Assembly: GCA_023128455.1 (NCBI GenBank)
Contig: JAGMDW010000079.1
Span: 1-21,648, forward strand
Origin: Desulfurellaceae bacterium
GTDB lineage: Bacteria > Campylobacterota_A > Desulfurellia > JAGGSF01
Length of the DNA stretch: 21,648 bases
Direction: 5' to 3'
Positions 21,577 through 21,648 of this stretch are shown piece after piece. Numbering within the stretch: the first letter of the stretch is position 1; the number at the start of each line of letters is the position of its first letter. The notes under the pieces were generated by a model. It did not search any database. It saw only the letters and a program-made list of their open reading frames with translations, and was not told where the DNA came from. The position numbers and the translations under genes were made by a program.

Positions 21577-21648
21577 CTACCATTATTTCCTTTAAGCCAC
21601 TTAATCATCTTCATATTAACTAAATTATATTCCAATATTGACAAAAAT
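21549..21648 (-). pseudogene. Upstream partial reading frame, probable 5' part of the same KAP NTPase gene
   Basis: Reading the minus strand from the right edge, one frame is open for 32 codons (…FLSILEYNLVNMKMIKWL, then KGNNGRC) and ends at TAA 21551-21549. It overlaps the 303-residue frame by 28 nt and lies in the frame that a single -1 shift around 21577 would join to it. KAP proteins commonly have a hydrophobic segment and a short Trp/Gly-rich stretch just before the conserved SP..F..YF region, which fits. The evidence is only this short stretch, so coding is uncertain. Confidence 0.35.

Noticed and set aside
21624..21629. TATAAT on the minus strand as a promoter for the KAP-like frame
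   Set aside because: The nearest TTGTCA is only 9 nt upstream and a -35 at normal spacing would fall at or beyond the window edge, so it cannot be judged.

Overview
The window is a 21.6 kb piece of bacterial chromosome, AT-rich (roughly one third G+C by eye) and densely packed, with no rRNA, tRNA, CRISPR array or insertion sequence that I can see. The organism is probably a diderm anaerobe. YidC has the large periplasmic domain typical of diderms. Pyruvate is oxidised by an oxygen-sensitive ferredoxin oxidoreductase, and thiazole is made by a Thi4-type enzyme. Ordinary sigma70-like promoters and Shine-Dalgarno sites are visible. I cannot name the phylum; an uncultured candidate-phylum lineage is a reasonable guess.

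Layout. (1) 1-246: tail of a glycosyltransferase, then a probable terminator. (2) 379-6581 (+): a tight energy-metabolism operon. It runs porG, a GltD-like flavoprotein fused to a PorD-like ferredoxin, porA and porB, joined by ATGA stop-start overlaps, and then sucC and sucD. Together they can oxidise pyruvate to acetyl-CoA, pass the electrons towards a pyridine nucleotide, and conserve thioester energy as ATP. (3) 12319-6578 (-): a small protein made of about six 30-residue alpha-helical repeats, followed by addB and addA, the two helicase-nuclease subunits for double-strand-break repair. (4) 12581-13123 (+): an XRE-cupin regulator with a strong promoter and a palindromic probable operator. 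(5) 18285-13118 (-): an origin-type cluster, rpmH, rnpA, yidD, yidC, mnmE, purU, rsmG. A near-consensus ParB-binding parS site lies at the end of mnmE. dnaA, mnmG and parAB, often neighbours of this set, are not in the window. (6) 18408-20620 (+): thi4 and a phosphohexomutase, divergent from rpmH. (7) 21648-20665 (-): the C-terminal half of a KAP-type P-loop NTPase, apparently separated by a frameshift from an upstream part that runs off the window.

The points most worth a second look are the parS site in a rearranged origin neighbourhood, the flavoprotein-ferredoxin fusion inside the pyruvate oxidoreductase operon and its coupling to sucCD, an unusual active-site segment in Thi4, the repeat protein leading the addBA operon, and the broken KAP NTPase at the right edge.
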